Positions 50,044-60,193 of a DNA stretch of 64,000 nt are shown here, one piece after another. The position numbers were made by a program, and so were the translations under genes. The notes beneath the pieces are model-generated. The model did no database searches. It worked only from the letters and a program-made list of their open reading frames with translations, and was not told the DNA's origin. Each line of letters opens with the position of its first letter. Position 1 is the first letter of the stretch. Source of the stretch: Candidatus Pristimantibacillus lignocellulolyticus (lineage in GTDB: Bacteria; Bacillota; Bacilli; Paenibacillales; Paenibacillaceae); the NCBI GenBank assembly GCA_023639215.1, contig CP097899.1:4460001-4524000 (forward strand), given 5' to 3'.

Positions 50044-50221
50044 TGCTTACACCTACTTCCTGACAATATTATCTAATACTTATTATACTGATTATATTTG
50101 TCGAAAGAAAGATTAACGCAATTAATAGTTTACGATAAAAACTGCTAGATTATACAATGCTATTACATCAACTAACAGTTTGTACGAGAACAATGTAGCA
50201 ATTTGCTAGAATACGAGAAAT

Positions 50222-50262
50222 AAACCGTTATCTCCTTCTACCGAAAAGAGATAACGATTTTC
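50222..50262. terminator. Hairpin between tspO and marR
   Basis: CGTTATCTC-13 bases-GAGATAACG, with TTTTCTC after it on the plus strand and TTTATTTCTC on the minus strand. Confidence 0.6.
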
Positions 50263-50288
50263 TCATGCTAACGATATTCTTCATTCTA

Positions 50289-51050
50289 TCAGTTAGATTT
50301 CTTTCTCCATCTCAGTATGACTAGAACTATAGCAACAAGGAATAAGAAGACAGCTAATACAAGAGCAGTATTTGCAACAGTAGGCGTAGCTTGTTGGTTT
50401 ACACAGATACCTATAAATGCCCATACAAAAACTAATACAGCGATCGGATCAATATTACGAGTACCTATAGCCACAGCTAGTATTGTACCTACAACGAGCA
50501 TAATTATTGACCATCCTATAGCACTTATTCCCCATCCATTCCACTGGTTTGCATTTAGTGCTACAGCAATATTTATGATTGTCGCTACACATATCCATCC
50601 AAGGTACAAACTAAAAGGCACGGAAACTAACCAATAATTTAGTTTGTTTGTATGAGATGCAACATACTTTTGTGTCGTTATGTATAACACAATTAAAGTT
50701 ATGAGTAACGCTAACATAATAAATACGCTACTGTTTATCTTTTCATATTGCCATAATATAATCCACGCACTATTAAACACACAACTAAGGATAAAATATG
50801 GACCCATCGTTTCACTAACTTTACTTTCCTTACCCTTTCTTGTGAATGAGTAGATGACATGACCAATTAGAAATGCATAGATCAATAACCAAATCATAAA
50901 CGTATATCCTGCCGGTGTAATTAGAACTGGATACTTAGCTGACACTTCTGCAGTTGTCTGTCCTCCAAAGCTGCCTCGCTGTGCTGCAAAGTTAATAACA
51001 AGCATTAGAATAAGCCCAATTAGGTTTATCCATTTATAGTTGTGTTGCAT
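50289..51050 (-). CDS. TspO/MBR family (tryptophan-rich sensory protein-like) membrane protein
   Basis: 253 residues with seven or eight predicted membrane segments; longer than the five-helix TspO (~160 residues). The ITPAGYTFMIWLLIYAFL segment and SAWIILWQYEKI and YLGWICVATIINIAVAL segments match the TspO/MBR fold. Typical ligands are porphyrins and steroids; the function in Firmicutes is unclear. RBS GGAGGGC. Confidence 0.8.
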   Translation of the reverse strand: MQHNYKWINLIGLILMLVINFAAQRGSFGGQTTAEVSAKYPVLITPAGYTFMIWLLIYAFLIGHVIYSFTRKGKESKVSETMGPYFILSCVFNSAWIILWQYEKINSSVFIMLALLITLIVLYITTQKYVASHTNKLNYWLVSVPFSLYLGWICVATIINIAVALNANQWNGWGISAIGWSIIMLVVGTILAVAIGTRNIDPIAVLVFVWAFIGICVNQQATPTVANTALVLAVFLFLVAIVLVILRWRKKSN

Positions 51051-51197
51051 CTTAGCCCTCCTATCTTTATCGTTACAATATTAATATATTCTACTTTACC
51101 CATTATTATTATATTTAACGCAGATTATATATATTAGCTGAAATTTAATATTATCATTATCAGGTTAATTGCAAGACTAAATCTGACTCTTGTTCAC

Positions 51198-51263
51198 AAC
51201 AAAAAACACCTTCAAGATTGCATCTCACATCTTACGACATGAATTACATTTCTTGAAGGTGTT
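51198..51263 (-). terminator. Terminator at the end of the polysaccharide locus
   Basis: AACACCTTCAAGA / TCTTGAAGGTGTT with a 33-base loop, followed on the minus strand by TTTTTTGTTG. It closes the long minus-strand run from 64 kb. Confidence 0.75.
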
Positions 51264-51332
51264 AGTATTTATCAAATATTTTGTAGGTATTATTTTTACA
51301 ATTAGAGAGAATAAACTTTTTGTAATGCCTTG

Positions 51333-51974
51333 CTATTCATTAGAAACCTCGGCATATGATCTACCTTGACTTAAGCCATACTTCGCAGCAATAGCAACCA
51401 GCTCATTGTACTCATCTTCAGTTAGCTTTTCTAGCATTAAAGTTCTTGCTTGCTTCTTCTCTTCACCAGATAATCCACCACTCGCTAATGACTGCATTGT
51501 TGAAATATCAGAAGCAGATAAACGCTTCGTTAAAATTGAAACTACTTTTGCCTTCTCACCTAACGTTACTTTTTCTTCAACTTCCTTTGCCTTATCTGTA
51601 GAAACTGTAGAATCGTAACCGCCTGTTCCTGAGCTACCCTCTGAAGATTGGTTCTCACTAGAATTAGGATCAGTTACTATAGTTCCAGTACTTCCTTCAC
51701 CTTGGGGTTTACCTTCATTAGATGAACTTGAATCATTACTAACAGGAGTATCACCCGCAACAACATCATTAGAGCCATTATCATCCGGTGAAACATCAGG
51801 ATCACCACTATTTGAGTTACCTTCTTCTCCTGTATTCTCTAGTATTTCTGTACTAAGACCGCTCATAGAACCAAGCATCTTGTCAATCGCATAATTTGCA
51901 GCAAATGCGCCACCTATAGCAACTACTACTAGAATAGATGCTATCCATAGTACTACCTTTTTCCATCTCTTCAT
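51333..51974 (-). CDS. Membrane-anchored Ser/Gly-rich hypothetical protein
   Basis: 213 residues from ATG 51974 (AGGAG nine bases upstream). Residues 5-27 form a membrane anchor (VVLWIASILVVVAIGGAFAA); residues 45-125 are a low-complexity Ser/Asn/Gly linker; the C-terminal ~80 residues form a helical domain (KVVSILTKRLSASDISTMQ, GLSGEEKKQARTLMLEKLT, EDEYNELVAIAAKYG). I do not recognise a named family. It overlaps the VanZ gene by four bases. Confidence 0.7.
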   Translation of the reverse strand: MKRWKKVVLWIASILVVVAIGGAFAANYAIDKMLGSMSGLSTEILENTGEEGNSNSGDPDVSPDDNGSNDVVAGDTPVSNDSSSSNEGKPQGEGSTGTIVTDPNSSENQSSEGSSGTGGYDSTVSTDKAKEVEEKVTLGEKAKVVSILTKRLSASDISTMQSLASGGLSGEEKKQARTLMLEKLTEDEYNELVAIAAKYGLSQGRSYAEVSNE

Positions 51975-52426
51975 CGTTTCCATCTCCTACTAACTATCAA
52001 TATTATTGTGATGCCTAGGATAACACCTAAGCTATCAATACCAACATCTCGTACGCTTGCACCTCTACCATCTACAAAAAGCTGATGTAGTTCATCCATA
52101 CTCGCATAAATAATTCCACCAATTATCGTAATCAAGATTGACCATTTCTTGCGTACTCCACTTATTAGACATAGAGTCATAATAAAAATGCCAAGTAATG
52201 AATAGATCGAAAAATGTGCAGCTTTACGCAACTTATGATCCCACTGATTTATCGTAATATCCGTTCCCGTCAACTTCTCATAGATATGAATCGTATGTTC
52301 AGCAATAGTTGTGCTGAGTTTAGCAGAACTTGAAGCTGGTTGATTGGATAGTAGATATATAGAGATTAGTAGAGCAATAACTAGTCCCCATAATATTAAA
52401 CGGAGAATTCTTCTATTATGTTGCAT
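51971..52426 (-). CDS. VanZ family membrane protein
   Basis: 151 residues, four membrane segments. DHKLRKAAHFSIYSLLGIFI and YASMDELHQLFVDGRGASVR, then DVGIDSLGVILGI, are the core VanZ pattern. VanZ-like proteins change sensitivity to teicoplanin in some bacteria; in most genomes they have an unknown envelope role. It follows galU by 12 bases and belongs to the polysaccharide transcription unit. Confidence 0.9.
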   Translation of the reverse strand: MQHNRRILRLILWGLVIALLISIYLLSNQPASSSAKLSTTIAEHTIHIYEKLTGTDITINQWDHKLRKAAHFSIYSLLGIFIMTLCLISGVRKKWSILITIIGGIIYASMDELHQLFVDGRGASVRDVGIDSLGVILGITIILIVSRRWKR

Positions 52427-52438
52427 AATTTATCCTTT

Positions 52439-53302
52439 TTAGTTCACAATAGATTTTAAATATGTCATAAATGGTTCGCTAAGTTCTTCTCTTCTTAAGG
52501 CATATTCAACCGTCGCTTCCAAGAAACCTTGTTTATCTCCAACATCATAGCGACGCCCTTCAAATTCGTACGCATAGACCGCTTCGCTACGAGACAATTG
52601 ATTGAGAGCATCTGTAAGTTGAATTTCACCGTTAGCACCAGGAGCTGTATTTTCGAGAATGTTAAAGATTTCAGGAGTAATAATGTAACGACCTAGAATC
52701 GCGATATTAGAAGGTGCATCCTCAGTATTTGGCTTCTCAACCAATTGATTGACTCGAGATACAGAATCGCCTATCTTCTGTCCATCGACTATGCCATACT
52801 TATGTACATCTTTCTGATCAACTTGTTGTACTCCTAGTACAGAGCTATTGTAATATTCATACACATCTATTAGTTGTTTCAAACATGGTTTCTCACTGTG
52901 AACAATATCGTCTCCTAGTAAGACTGCAAATGGCTCATTACCGATGAAACTTTTAGCACAATAAATTGCGTGTCCGAGTCCTTTAGGTTCCTTTTGACGA
53001 ATATAATGAATATTAACCATATTGGAAATCTCTCGAACTTCTTCTAATAAATCTAGCTTTCCTTTAGCCTCAAGTTCAAGCTCTAATTCAACGGATTTGT
53101 CAAAATGATCCTCAATAGATTTCTTATTGCGTCCTGTAATAATAAGAATTTCATCAATTCCAGATGCAACTGCCTCTTCAATAATATATTGTAAGGTAGG
53201 CTTGTCCACAATAGGAAGCATCTCTTTCGGCTGTGCTTTAGTAGCTGGTAAGAAGCGAGTACCAAGTCCTGCAGCTGGAATGATCGCTTTTCGAATTGTC
53301 AT
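52439..53302 (-). CDS. galU: UTP-glucose-1-phosphate uridylyltransferase
   Basis: 287 residues from ATG 53302 (AAGGAGGCCCAC upstream). IPAAGLGTRFLPATKAQPKE is the nucleotide-binding and active-site loop, followed by MLPIVDKPTLQYIIEEA, LLGDDIV, VEKPNTEDAPSN and GANGEIQLTDAL. It makes UDP-glucose for wall polymers and the polysaccharide encoded upstream in the same operon. Confidence 0.95.
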   Translation of the reverse strand: MTIRKAIIPAAGLGTRFLPATKAQPKEMLPIVDKPTLQYIIEEAVASGIDEILIITGRNKKSIEDHFDKSVELELELEAKGKLDLLEEVREISNMVNIHYIRQKEPKGLGHAIYCAKSFIGNEPFAVLLGDDIVHSEKPCLKQLIDVYEYYNSSVLGVQQVDQKDVHKYGIVDGQKIGDSVSRVNQLVEKPNTEDAPSNIAILGRYIITPEIFNILENTAPGANGEIQLTDALNQLSRSEAVYAYEFEGRRYDVGDKQGFLEATVEYALRREELSEPFMTYLKSIVN

Positions 53303-53312
53303 GTGGGCCTCC

Positions 53313-54533
53313 TTAAAGTTTATACACACCTTCAAAATTACATATATTTTTGGTATCAAGTATTAACTTATTTCTAAATAATTCTAGATTAACCTTGATA
53401 TGATCATGTGCTGTTAAAATAACTATTATATCTATATCGTCAATAAATTCAATAAAGTCAAAGTACTGATTGTCAACAATGTTATTTTTAATCAATGGAT
53501 CAAATACTTTTACCCCAAACGCTAAATGTTCGTCCATTCTTTCAAGTAGTTGAAGTGTAGGGCTCTCTCTTGTATCGTCAACATTTTCTTTATATGCAAG
53601 ACCATACAATCCGATTCTTGATATGTCTCTAATTCTATGCTCTCTCATAATATCCCGAATTCTACTTAATACATGTGAAGGCATAGAATCATTTATTTTT
53701 CTTGCAGTTAGTATTAAGTTAGTTAGGTCAGGGTAATCGCCAACTAAGAACCACGGATCAACTGATATACAGTGACCTCCTACTCCTGGTCCCGGTTGTA
53801 AAATATTAACTCTAGGATGCTTATTTGCTATTCTAATAATTTCATAAACATCCATGTCATCTGTTCGACAAATCTTGGATAATTCATTAGCAAAGGCTAT
53901 ATTTACATCTCTATAGGTATTTTCCACAATTTTCGACATCTCTGCTGATCGAATATCTGTTAAAACTATTTCACTTGCACAAAAGTTTGCATACAATTCT
54001 TTTATTTTCTCACCAATTTCCATACTATCAGTACCGATTGTTCTAGAATTGTGCTCAAGTTCGTATATCATGTTACCTGGAATTATTCGTTCTGGAGCAT
54101 GACAAAGATGTACATCCTTCCCGATTTCAAACCCTCTCCCAATAATAACATTTCTGATATGACGATCAATAGACCCCGGAGAAACAGTAGACTCGATAAT
54201 TATTATTGCACCTGATTCACAATAATCCAGAATATTGTTCACTGCGTTAATAACATATGAAGGATCCAATTTCTTACTAGTGTGGATATATGGTGTGGGA
54301 ACAGCAACAATATACATATCCGTTTTCTGGTACTCGGTTGTAAACTCAATACCATTGTTTCTTGCCAATTCAAATAGCTCTCTCAATCCTTCTTCCTCAA
54401 AAGTGAGTTGATTGTTATTTAATGAATTAATGATCTCAATATTGAGATCAGTTCCAACTACTTTAATTCCGCTTTTAGCAAACATTAACGCAGTTGGCAA
54501 TCCTATATATCCTAATCCTATAATATTAAGCAT
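53313..54533 (-). CDS. UDP-N-acetyl-D-mannosaminuronate-type nucleotide sugar dehydrogenase
   Basis: 406 residues. NAD site NIIGLGYIGLPTALMFA, then IIIESTVSPGS, HAPERIIPGN, catalytic-Cys segment PGVGGHCISVDPWFL and a late GLAYKENVDDTRESPTL. The APERIxPG motif and the GHCIxVDPWFL form are characteristic of WecC-like dehydrogenases, which oxidise UDP-ManNAc to the uronate, rather than of UDP-glucose dehydrogenases. No epimerase (WecB) gene is in the window. It overlaps the flippase gene by eight bases. Confidence 0.88.
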   Translation of the reverse strand: MLNIIGLGYIGLPTALMFAKSGIKVVGTDLNIEIINSLNNNQLTFEEEGLRELFELARNNGIEFTTEYQKTDMYIVAVPTPYIHTSKKLDPSYVINAVNNILDYCESGAIIIIESTVSPGSIDRHIRNVIIGRGFEIGKDVHLCHAPERIIPGNMIYELEHNSRTIGTDSMEIGEKIKELYANFCASEIVLTDIRSAEMSKIVENTYRDVNIAFANELSKICRTDDMDVYEIIRIANKHPRVNILQPGPGVGGHCISVDPWFLVGDYPDLTNLILTARKINDSMPSHVLSRIRDIMREHRIRDISRIGLYGLAYKENVDDTRESPTLQLLERMDEHLAFGVKVFDPLIKNNIVDNQYFDFIEFIDDIDIIVILTAHDHIKVNLELFRNKLILDTKNICNFEGVYKL

Positions 54534-55797
54534 TGTAATTATTCATCCTCCGATTTTTACTGAGTTTATAAATAACTATGTAAAACACTATATAAACTAT
54601 TGAATATGAGATTGAAACATAAGTTAAGAATGCTTCAATACTTTGACCAAAAATATAACAAATAAAGTATGATACTAACGATGAAATAATAAATAAAGCT
54701 TGCATAAAAACTTCTAATTTTTGCTGGCCAACAACCATCAAAGTTGGAGATACAGCAGAAACTATTAATCTTATTCCATACATTGGAGCTAGTATTTGGG
54801 CAAATTTCCCCGCAACACTCCATCCTGGACCAAAGAAAAATTCAAATAACATCGGGCTAAATAACATTAATACAATCACCATCGGTATTGAAACAAACGC
54901 TAATAGAATTGTTATTTGAGTAATTAATTTGTTGAAACTTAATTTGCTTTCAAATCTTTTTGAAGCGCTTCTAAAGAAAACTTTTGAAACGTTGATACTG
55001 ACCAGACTTAGAGGTAATGCCAAGATTCTAAATGTCATTGAATAATATCCAAAAATAGCTAGTCCAAACAGACCAGTAATAAAAAAATTAAGTAAGGAAT
55101 ACGATAGAGAGTTTATAAAATGAGCAGGAAAAGCATAAAAGAGCTGCTTTTTATACTTGATAAGAACATTCTTTATTCTTATCCAACTTCTAGCATAGTA
55201 ATTTTTTTTTTGAGACAAAATAAATTTACTTTGTTTCTTTAAACCAAAAAACATACCTATTTGTTGAGAAATAACTAATCCAATTGTTTCAAATTTGAAT
55301 AGTCCTAATGTAATAAAACCTACATTTTGAAATAAAGTTCTTCTTACATAAACTGAGGAGATTAACTTATATTCTTGATGTCTGTTGTTATAATTATCTA
55401 AAATATTAATTATAGCTTGAGTAATTAACATTAAAATAATAAGATAGGACCAACCATTTATTTCTTCATATATTTGAGGGTTATATTGCAAATAAATAAT
55501 ATAAATAACCGTGAATATGCCTCCAAGAACAAAGGCTACAATCAAACTTCCCCATATTAAATCTACAGCTTCATCTTCATTTGAGGCTAGTACAATAGCA
55601 GCATCGTATTTAGCTGATATAACCGGTCCAAAAATAGAAATGAAAGTTAGTAAAAGACTATATATACCCAATTGATCAGGAGTATATATTCTCGTTATTA
55701 CCAGTGATCCAAGTATTGTTATAAGTTGAGCAATTGAGGAACCTGAAATCAATCTAATAATAGACTTAACAAAAGGGGATGCTTTTTTCATTACCAT
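54526..55797 (-). CDS. Oligosaccharide flippase Wzx
   Basis: 423 residues, about 12 membrane segments. The beginning SIIRLISGSSIAQLITILGS, LVITRIYTPDQLGIYSLLL and PVISAKYDAAIVLASNEDEA are typical for the Polysacc_synt/RfbX family of MOP exporters, which flip lipid-linked repeat units across the membrane. ATG after GAGGGATGATATGA. Confidence 0.88.
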   Translation of the reverse strand: MVMKKASPFVKSIIRLISGSSIAQLITILGSLVITRIYTPDQLGIYSLLLTFISIFGPVISAKYDAAIVLASNEDEAVDLIWGSLIVAFVLGGIFTVIYIIYLQYNPQIYEEINGWSYLIILMLITQAIINILDNYNNRHQEYKLISSVYVRRTLFQNVGFITLGLFKFETIGLVISQQIGMFFGLKKQSKFILSQKKNYYARSWIRIKNVLIKYKKQLFYAFPAHFINSLSYSLLNFFITGLFGLAIFGYYSMTFRILALPLSLVSINVSKVFFRSASKRFESKLSFNKLITQITILLAFVSIPMVIVLMLFSPMLFEFFFGPGWSVAGKFAQILAPMYGIRLIVSAVSPTLMVVGQQKLEVFMQALFIISSLVSYFICYIFGQSIEAFLTYVSISYSIVYIVFYIVIYKLSKNRRMNNYNA

Positions 55798-55861
55798 TCA
55801 TATCATCCCTCTACAGAATTACTCTTAATTATTTATTAGACAGTATGTAAATAATATCTAC

Positions 55862-56422
55862 TTAATCTAATTGCTTTATCTTTTTAGCTGGTACCCCACC
55901 TATGACACAATTTCCAAAAGGGAAACTCTTAGTAACTACCGCACCAGCGCCAACGATTGTTTTATCCCCCAGTACAACTCCTGGTAAAATAACTGCATTC
56001 ATTCCTATCCAACAATTATCGCCAATGTTAATATCTTTTGCATCAATATGATTATCAAGATTATGAACATCATGGTTTTGTGTTATTAATCCTACGTTAG
56101 GTGCTATATAACTACCTTTACCAATTCTAATTTGTGCATTGCCCCATGTTTGAAAATAACATCCATGATGTTGAAAATTATTCAAGTCATTAGTATCAAA
56201 TTTCAAATTTTTAGTATTCCCAAAGGCGTTATTATGCGAGACAGGAAAAGGTACATGGCGATTCGAACCAAGAATTTTCTGGAAAAGCAAACTTCTCCAA
56301 CACCACCTCCATCCAACAACCGCATTATCAAACCAACGTCCTTGTAGGTATTGTTTGTCATAAAATAATGGCATAATACATTTTGAAATTAATATAAATG
56401 ATCTTTTTAAAATTTTTTTCAT
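55862..56422 (-). CDS. Hexapeptide-repeat acyltransferase (sugar O-acetyltransferase)
   Basis: About 186 residues; start ATG 56422 or TTG 56434. The C-terminal half is a left-handed beta helix: GKGSYIAPNVGLITQN-HDVHNLD, INIGDNCWIGMNAVILPGVV, LGDKTIVGAGAVVTKSFP, with the catalytic-type His of QNHDVH. Probably O-acetylates a sugar of the repeat unit using acetyl-CoA. The flanking 56423-56526 holds no gene. Confidence 0.85.
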   Translation of the reverse strand: MKKILKRSFILISKCIMPLFYDKQYLQGRWFDNAVVGWRWCWRSLLFQKILGSNRHVPFPVSHNNAFGNTKNLKFDTNDLNNFQHHGCYFQTWGNAQIRIGKGSYIAPNVGLITQNHDVHNLDNHIDAKDINIGDNCWIGMNAVILPGVVLGDKTIVGAGAVVTKSFPFGNCVIGGVPAKKIKQLD

Positions 56423-56526
56423 TAAAATATACAACCCCTGAATTAAACTATTTCTTCTTTGAACCTAATATTTTCAAAATAATATTATTATCTTAAAACT
56501 ATTAATAGATAAAATTTTTATTCCCC

Positions 56527-57699
56527 TTAAGAATTAGAGTTGTTAACTAAACGTTTCGCAATCGTCTGTGGAGAAAAATAATTTATAGGGTTAAAATTCT
56601 GCTTAAGATTCATTATTTCATTAATTGTTTTTCTAATATCATTAACGTTATTCTCACAAATATAATATCGTTCAAATTGAGAGAAATAATTTACTAACTG
56701 TGTATAATATTCACCATCAACTATAAGTAATATAGGCTTATTTGTAGCTGAGTAATGATATATTTTACCAGGAATTTGAGTCCCTTTTTTATTACATACA
56801 CATATCAATAAATCTACTTCAGCTTCCAATTTTCTAATGAAATCAATGCTTTGTCTGGACATAGAATTAATGTTATGAGTATTAGTTATTTCAATATCCG
56901 AATTGCCAATAAGATGCAGCTTAATATCGCTATCTGTTAATGAATTGATTAATGGGGTAATTGTTCTATCCTTACTAAAATAATCGCCAAAATATCCTAA
57001 AGTGTATTGTGAATTATTAGTTTCTTTATAAAATAATTGTTCATTGTAGGGAATAGGCTCAAAAACCATCTTTTTCTTTAGTTCCGGATATTTTTCTTGC
57101 ATTACCACATGAGTAATTGGTGATACATAAATTGATTTATGACACTTCTCTAAAATTCTACGTTCTTCACGTTCTACTATCCAGGTAGGGAAAAGTGTAT
57201 TTTTATTAACATCAATAGCAAAGGGATCGCCCCAATATTGATACCATAACTTCGTTATATTGGGATATTGTGTTATTAATTGTTCAGCTATTAGATGTGA
57301 TGACTTAGGATCTGATGAAGAAATTATTAGGTCAAACTCCTCATTAGCAAGTGATACTGGAATTCGTTTAGCTAATCTTGCTCGTGAATCGTACAAAGAT
57401 AATCTGGTATATACTTTATATGCAATAACCTTAAGTTTTGCTTTTAATTTATCTAATGCAGATTCTATTTTTTTTGAAGTGAATTTGGTATGTACAGCGC
57501 CCAATTCAATCCAATGTCGATCTTTAAAATCAGTTCTTACCATTGTTTTATCATAATAACTTGATTCTATTTCAGGGATAGAACTTAACGTAGAGATTTC
57601 AAATCCTAATTGTTGAAACCCTCTAATTAATGCCAAATTTCTCATATTCGCAGACGAACTATATTCCAGTGGAACGGATGTGATATATAGTATTTTCAC
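56527..57699 (-). CDS. Glycosyltransferase, GT4-like
   Basis: 390 residues, GTG start. N-terminal Rossmann domain with ILYITSVPLEYSSSANMRNL and IRGFQQLGFEISTLS; the second domain has TLGYFGDYFSKDRTITPL, LHLIGNSDIEI, DLLICVCNKKGTQIPGKIYH (E replaced) and YSATNKPILLI. GT-B fold assigned; the donor is unknown. Four-base overlap with the polymerase gene. Confidence 0.8.
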   Translation of the reverse strand: MKILYITSVPLEYSSSANMRNLALIRGFQQLGFEISTLSSIPEIESSYYDKTMVRTDFKDRHWIELGAVHTKFTSKKIESALDKLKAKLKVIAYKVYTRLSLYDSRARLAKRIPVSLANEEFDLIISSSDPKSSHLIAEQLITQYPNITKLWYQYWGDPFAIDVNKNTLFPTWIVEREERRILEKCHKSIYVSPITHVVMQEKYPELKKKMVFEPIPYNEQLFYKETNNSQYTLGYFGDYFSKDRTITPLINSLTDSDIKLHLIGNSDIEITNTHNINSMSRQSIDFIRKLEAEVDLLICVCNKKGTQIPGKIYHYSATNKPILLIVDGEYYTQLVNYFSQFERYYICENNVNDIRKTINEIMNLKQNFNPINYFSPQTIAKRLVNNSNS

Positions 57700-58994
57700 T
57701 TACTCTTCACCTTTCTACTTGAGATCAACACACCAATAACGAGCGCTATAAGTAAGAAACTCCTCACGAGTGGCTGGATATCTGCTGCTTGTACAAATAA
57801 AAAAAGTAAAATATTAATCGAACTAATCACTAGAATGTAGGCAGAGTTACTTTCCCACTTCGATAACTTAAAATCAATTTTCGCTAATGTGATTCCCAGT
57901 AAATATGAGAATAGAACAACTCCTAATAAAGAAAATTCTATAATTGAAAATGTAATAAGATCATTAGGGATTCCACCTAAGGATTTCCAATTTTCTCCTA
58001 AGAAGTATTGTGTGGTTACATCATATGAGATGCTAAAGTTAATTCCAGGTATAAACGAAATAATTGATGTAATAAAATCTTGGCCATATCGTATTCCACT
58101 AGCAGTAATAATATCCAGAGAATTTATGAGATTTTTGTACGGAAATGAAAATTGGTATAAATAACTGCTATAGTTAGTGGAGTATTCTATCCAAACCCCA
58201 GTACTAAAATACAAAAATATACTATCTAAAATATCCAATAGCGGCAATGAAACAAATCCTGTTAAAATAACTATTGGCCATGGATACTTAATTCTCTTTT
58301 TAAGAATAGGTATGAGAAAACAAAGGAGATAGGCAATTAACGGAGCCCTACCTGCGTTAAACAAATAAAATATCACTGCTAAAGGAAATGTACAAATCAT
58401 TATTATAAGGTATCGTTTATTTTCTGGTTGAAATAAATAAACCGTCATAAAAAAAATCGGAACAAGAGTAATAAGTCTTGCAGGAATTATTAATAATGAA
58501 GCATAATACGGCATAAATTCTGTCAACTGTGTGTTAAAGGATCTAGCTAATTCAGAGATTGCCAAGGCCTGTCTAACGCCACCTAATGATCCTAAAAATA
58601 GAATAAAACTTATTCCCCCAATAATTAATGAGATCCAGCCTACCAACTTAAAATATTTTATTATAACAAACGTATTAGATTCAAATCCTGTTTTTGAATT
58701 TGACATTCGATTAATTGTTCGATTGTATATTAGATAAAAAATCATTATAAATACAAGTACAATAACTTGATAAAAAAAGAGTTTACTTGTATTGTAGTCG
58801 TATAAATATATTTGGAGGTCAGTATATTGACTCATTTCTTCTTCGTTAATTAATAAAAATAAAGGAATGATCATATAGAAAAACATTATTGAGAATAATA
58901 AACTAGTAAATGTATTAGCCCCTTTTTTTCTACTTCGATTCATAATAATAAAAGTAGTAACTCCAATTGATACTATCAACATAAATATAAGCAT
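57696..58994 (-). CDS. O-antigen-type polysaccharide polymerase (Wzy-like)
   Basis: 432 residues from ATG 58994 (AAGGAG nine bases upstream; an earlier ATG at 59051 lacks RBS). About 12 membrane segments and a large outer loop (residues ~260-340) with YSSYLYQFSFPYKNLINSLD and GQDFITSIISFIPG. Such divergent proteins are assigned as polymerases of repeat units by topology and by the presence of a Wzx in the locus; no short active-site motif exists. Confidence 0.75.
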   Translation of the reverse strand: MLIFMLIVSIGVTTFIIMNRSRKKGANTFTSLLFSIMFFYMIIPLFLLINEEEMSQYTDLQIYLYDYNTSKLFFYQVIVLVFIMIFYLIYNRTINRMSNSKTGFESNTFVIIKYFKLVGWISLIIGGISFILFLGSLGGVRQALAISELARSFNTQLTEFMPYYASLLIIPARLITLVPIFFMTVYLFQPENKRYLIIMICTFPLAVIFYLFNAGRAPLIAYLLCFLIPILKKRIKYPWPIVILTGFVSLPLLDILDSIFLYFSTGVWIEYSTNYSSYLYQFSFPYKNLINSLDIITASGIRYGQDFITSIISFIPGINFSISYDVTTQYFLGENWKSLGGIPNDLITFSIIEFSLLGVVLFSYLLGITLAKIDFKLSKWESNSAYILVISSINILLFLFVQAADIQPLVRSFLLIALVIGVLISSRKVKSK

Positions 58995-59058
58995 TAATTG
59001 TAACTCCTTGTTTTGAATGTTATCTATATAAGTCTTATCTAGAAAGCACAAAATTAAG

Positions 59059-60189
59059 TCATCTTTTCAATCGGAGATATAGATTTTTAAGTCTACTTTT
59101 CATTTCTAACCAAGAGTATTGATCACTATATAATTGTTTCATCTTTATACTAATCTCTGTATTATTAACTAGTCCATTTAATTGGCCCAATCCTTCTATT
59201 AATCCATCCTTTGAATATTCAATGGAAACTCCAAAATTGGACTGTTCTATTATATCGGACATCCCTGTTGCCTTAGCCATTATTATCGGTTTTCCCAGCA
59301 TTAAAGCCTCGTAGAACTTATTTGGAGCAGCATATTTGTGGTTTTTAATTGCTGGATTATAGCAGGCTATCATTACATCACATTGACTTTCAAGTAGCAA
59401 AACATCATAATATTGAATTTTCCCATAATAAAAAATGTTGTCTGACTTTATTGACCATTCTTTAACGGTATCTTCAAGTTGTCCAAAACCTCCGATGTGA
59501 AATTCGTAGTTTTGATTGTCTTTGACGACTTCCATTAATTCACTTAGGAGTCTATCCTCACTTAATATCCCTACATAAACTATTTTAAGTTTGTTACTAT
59601 CAAATTCATTAGAACTTTTCATTAAATCTAGTGAAATGTCTTCAGGTGAATTGTGAATAATACTTAAGTTCTTAGGATTAGTTCCTTTTATCTGAATAAT
59701 TCTTTCTTCAGAGCAAAGAATTACTTCATCTGCATGATTGATAATAAAATGATCAATTCGCTGTATGAAATTACGAAGCTGATTAGGAACATTGAATGCA
59801 TCAACATAATAATCGAAAATATCATAGACCAATTTCTTTCCATATAGTTTTTTAAGTATTAGACTCGTGAGTGCCGTATCAAAATCGCATGCATGTATAA
59901 CATCAAATCTTTTTCTATTTTTAGTAACCCATTTAATAATTGCCAATTGAAATTTAATTAGTGGTTTAATGTTGTTTCTCATTCCGCCACCATATGTTGC
60001 TTTTATTCCAATCTTATTAACAACAACAGATTGATTACTACGAAGATAATATGAGTCAATTGGGTGATCTTCTTCTCTATTCCATGCAAATATTTCCACA
60101 TTATATCCTTCTTCAATAAGTGCTTTTACTTCCTTTTCAACTCTAGGATCAGGATCAACTGGATTTGATCGTAAAAATAATACGTTCAT
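59059..60189 (-). CDS. Glycosyltransferase family 4
   Basis: 376 residues. NVLFLRSNPVDPDPRVEKEV and LIEEGYNVEIFAWNRE open the N-terminal domain; DVIHACDFDTALTSLILKK and KLVYDIFDYY follow; the nucleotide-sugar domain has KIVYVGILSEDRLLSELMEV, HIGGFGQLEDTVKEW and a degenerate E-x7-E loop (ESQCDVMIACYNP, KFYEALMLGKPII). Retaining GT4; linkage unknown. Confidence 0.85.
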   Translation of the reverse strand: MNVLFLRSNPVDPDPRVEKEVKALIEEGYNVEIFAWNREEDHPIDSYYLRSNQSVVVNKIGIKATYGGGMRNNIKPLIKFQLAIIKWVTKNRKRFDVIHACDFDTALTSLILKKLYGKKLVYDIFDYYVDAFNVPNQLRNFIQRIDHFIINHADEVILCSEERIIQIKGTNPKNLSIIHNSPEDISLDLMKSSNEFDSNKLKIVYVGILSEDRLLSELMEVVKDNQNYEFHIGGFGQLEDTVKEWSIKSDNIFYYGKIQYYDVLLLESQCDVMIACYNPAIKNHKYAAPNKFYEALMLGKPIIMAKATGMSDIIEQSNFGVSIEYSKDGLIEGLGQLNGLVNNTEISIKMKQLYSDQYSWLEMKSRLKNLYLRLKR

Positions 60190-60193
60190 TTAA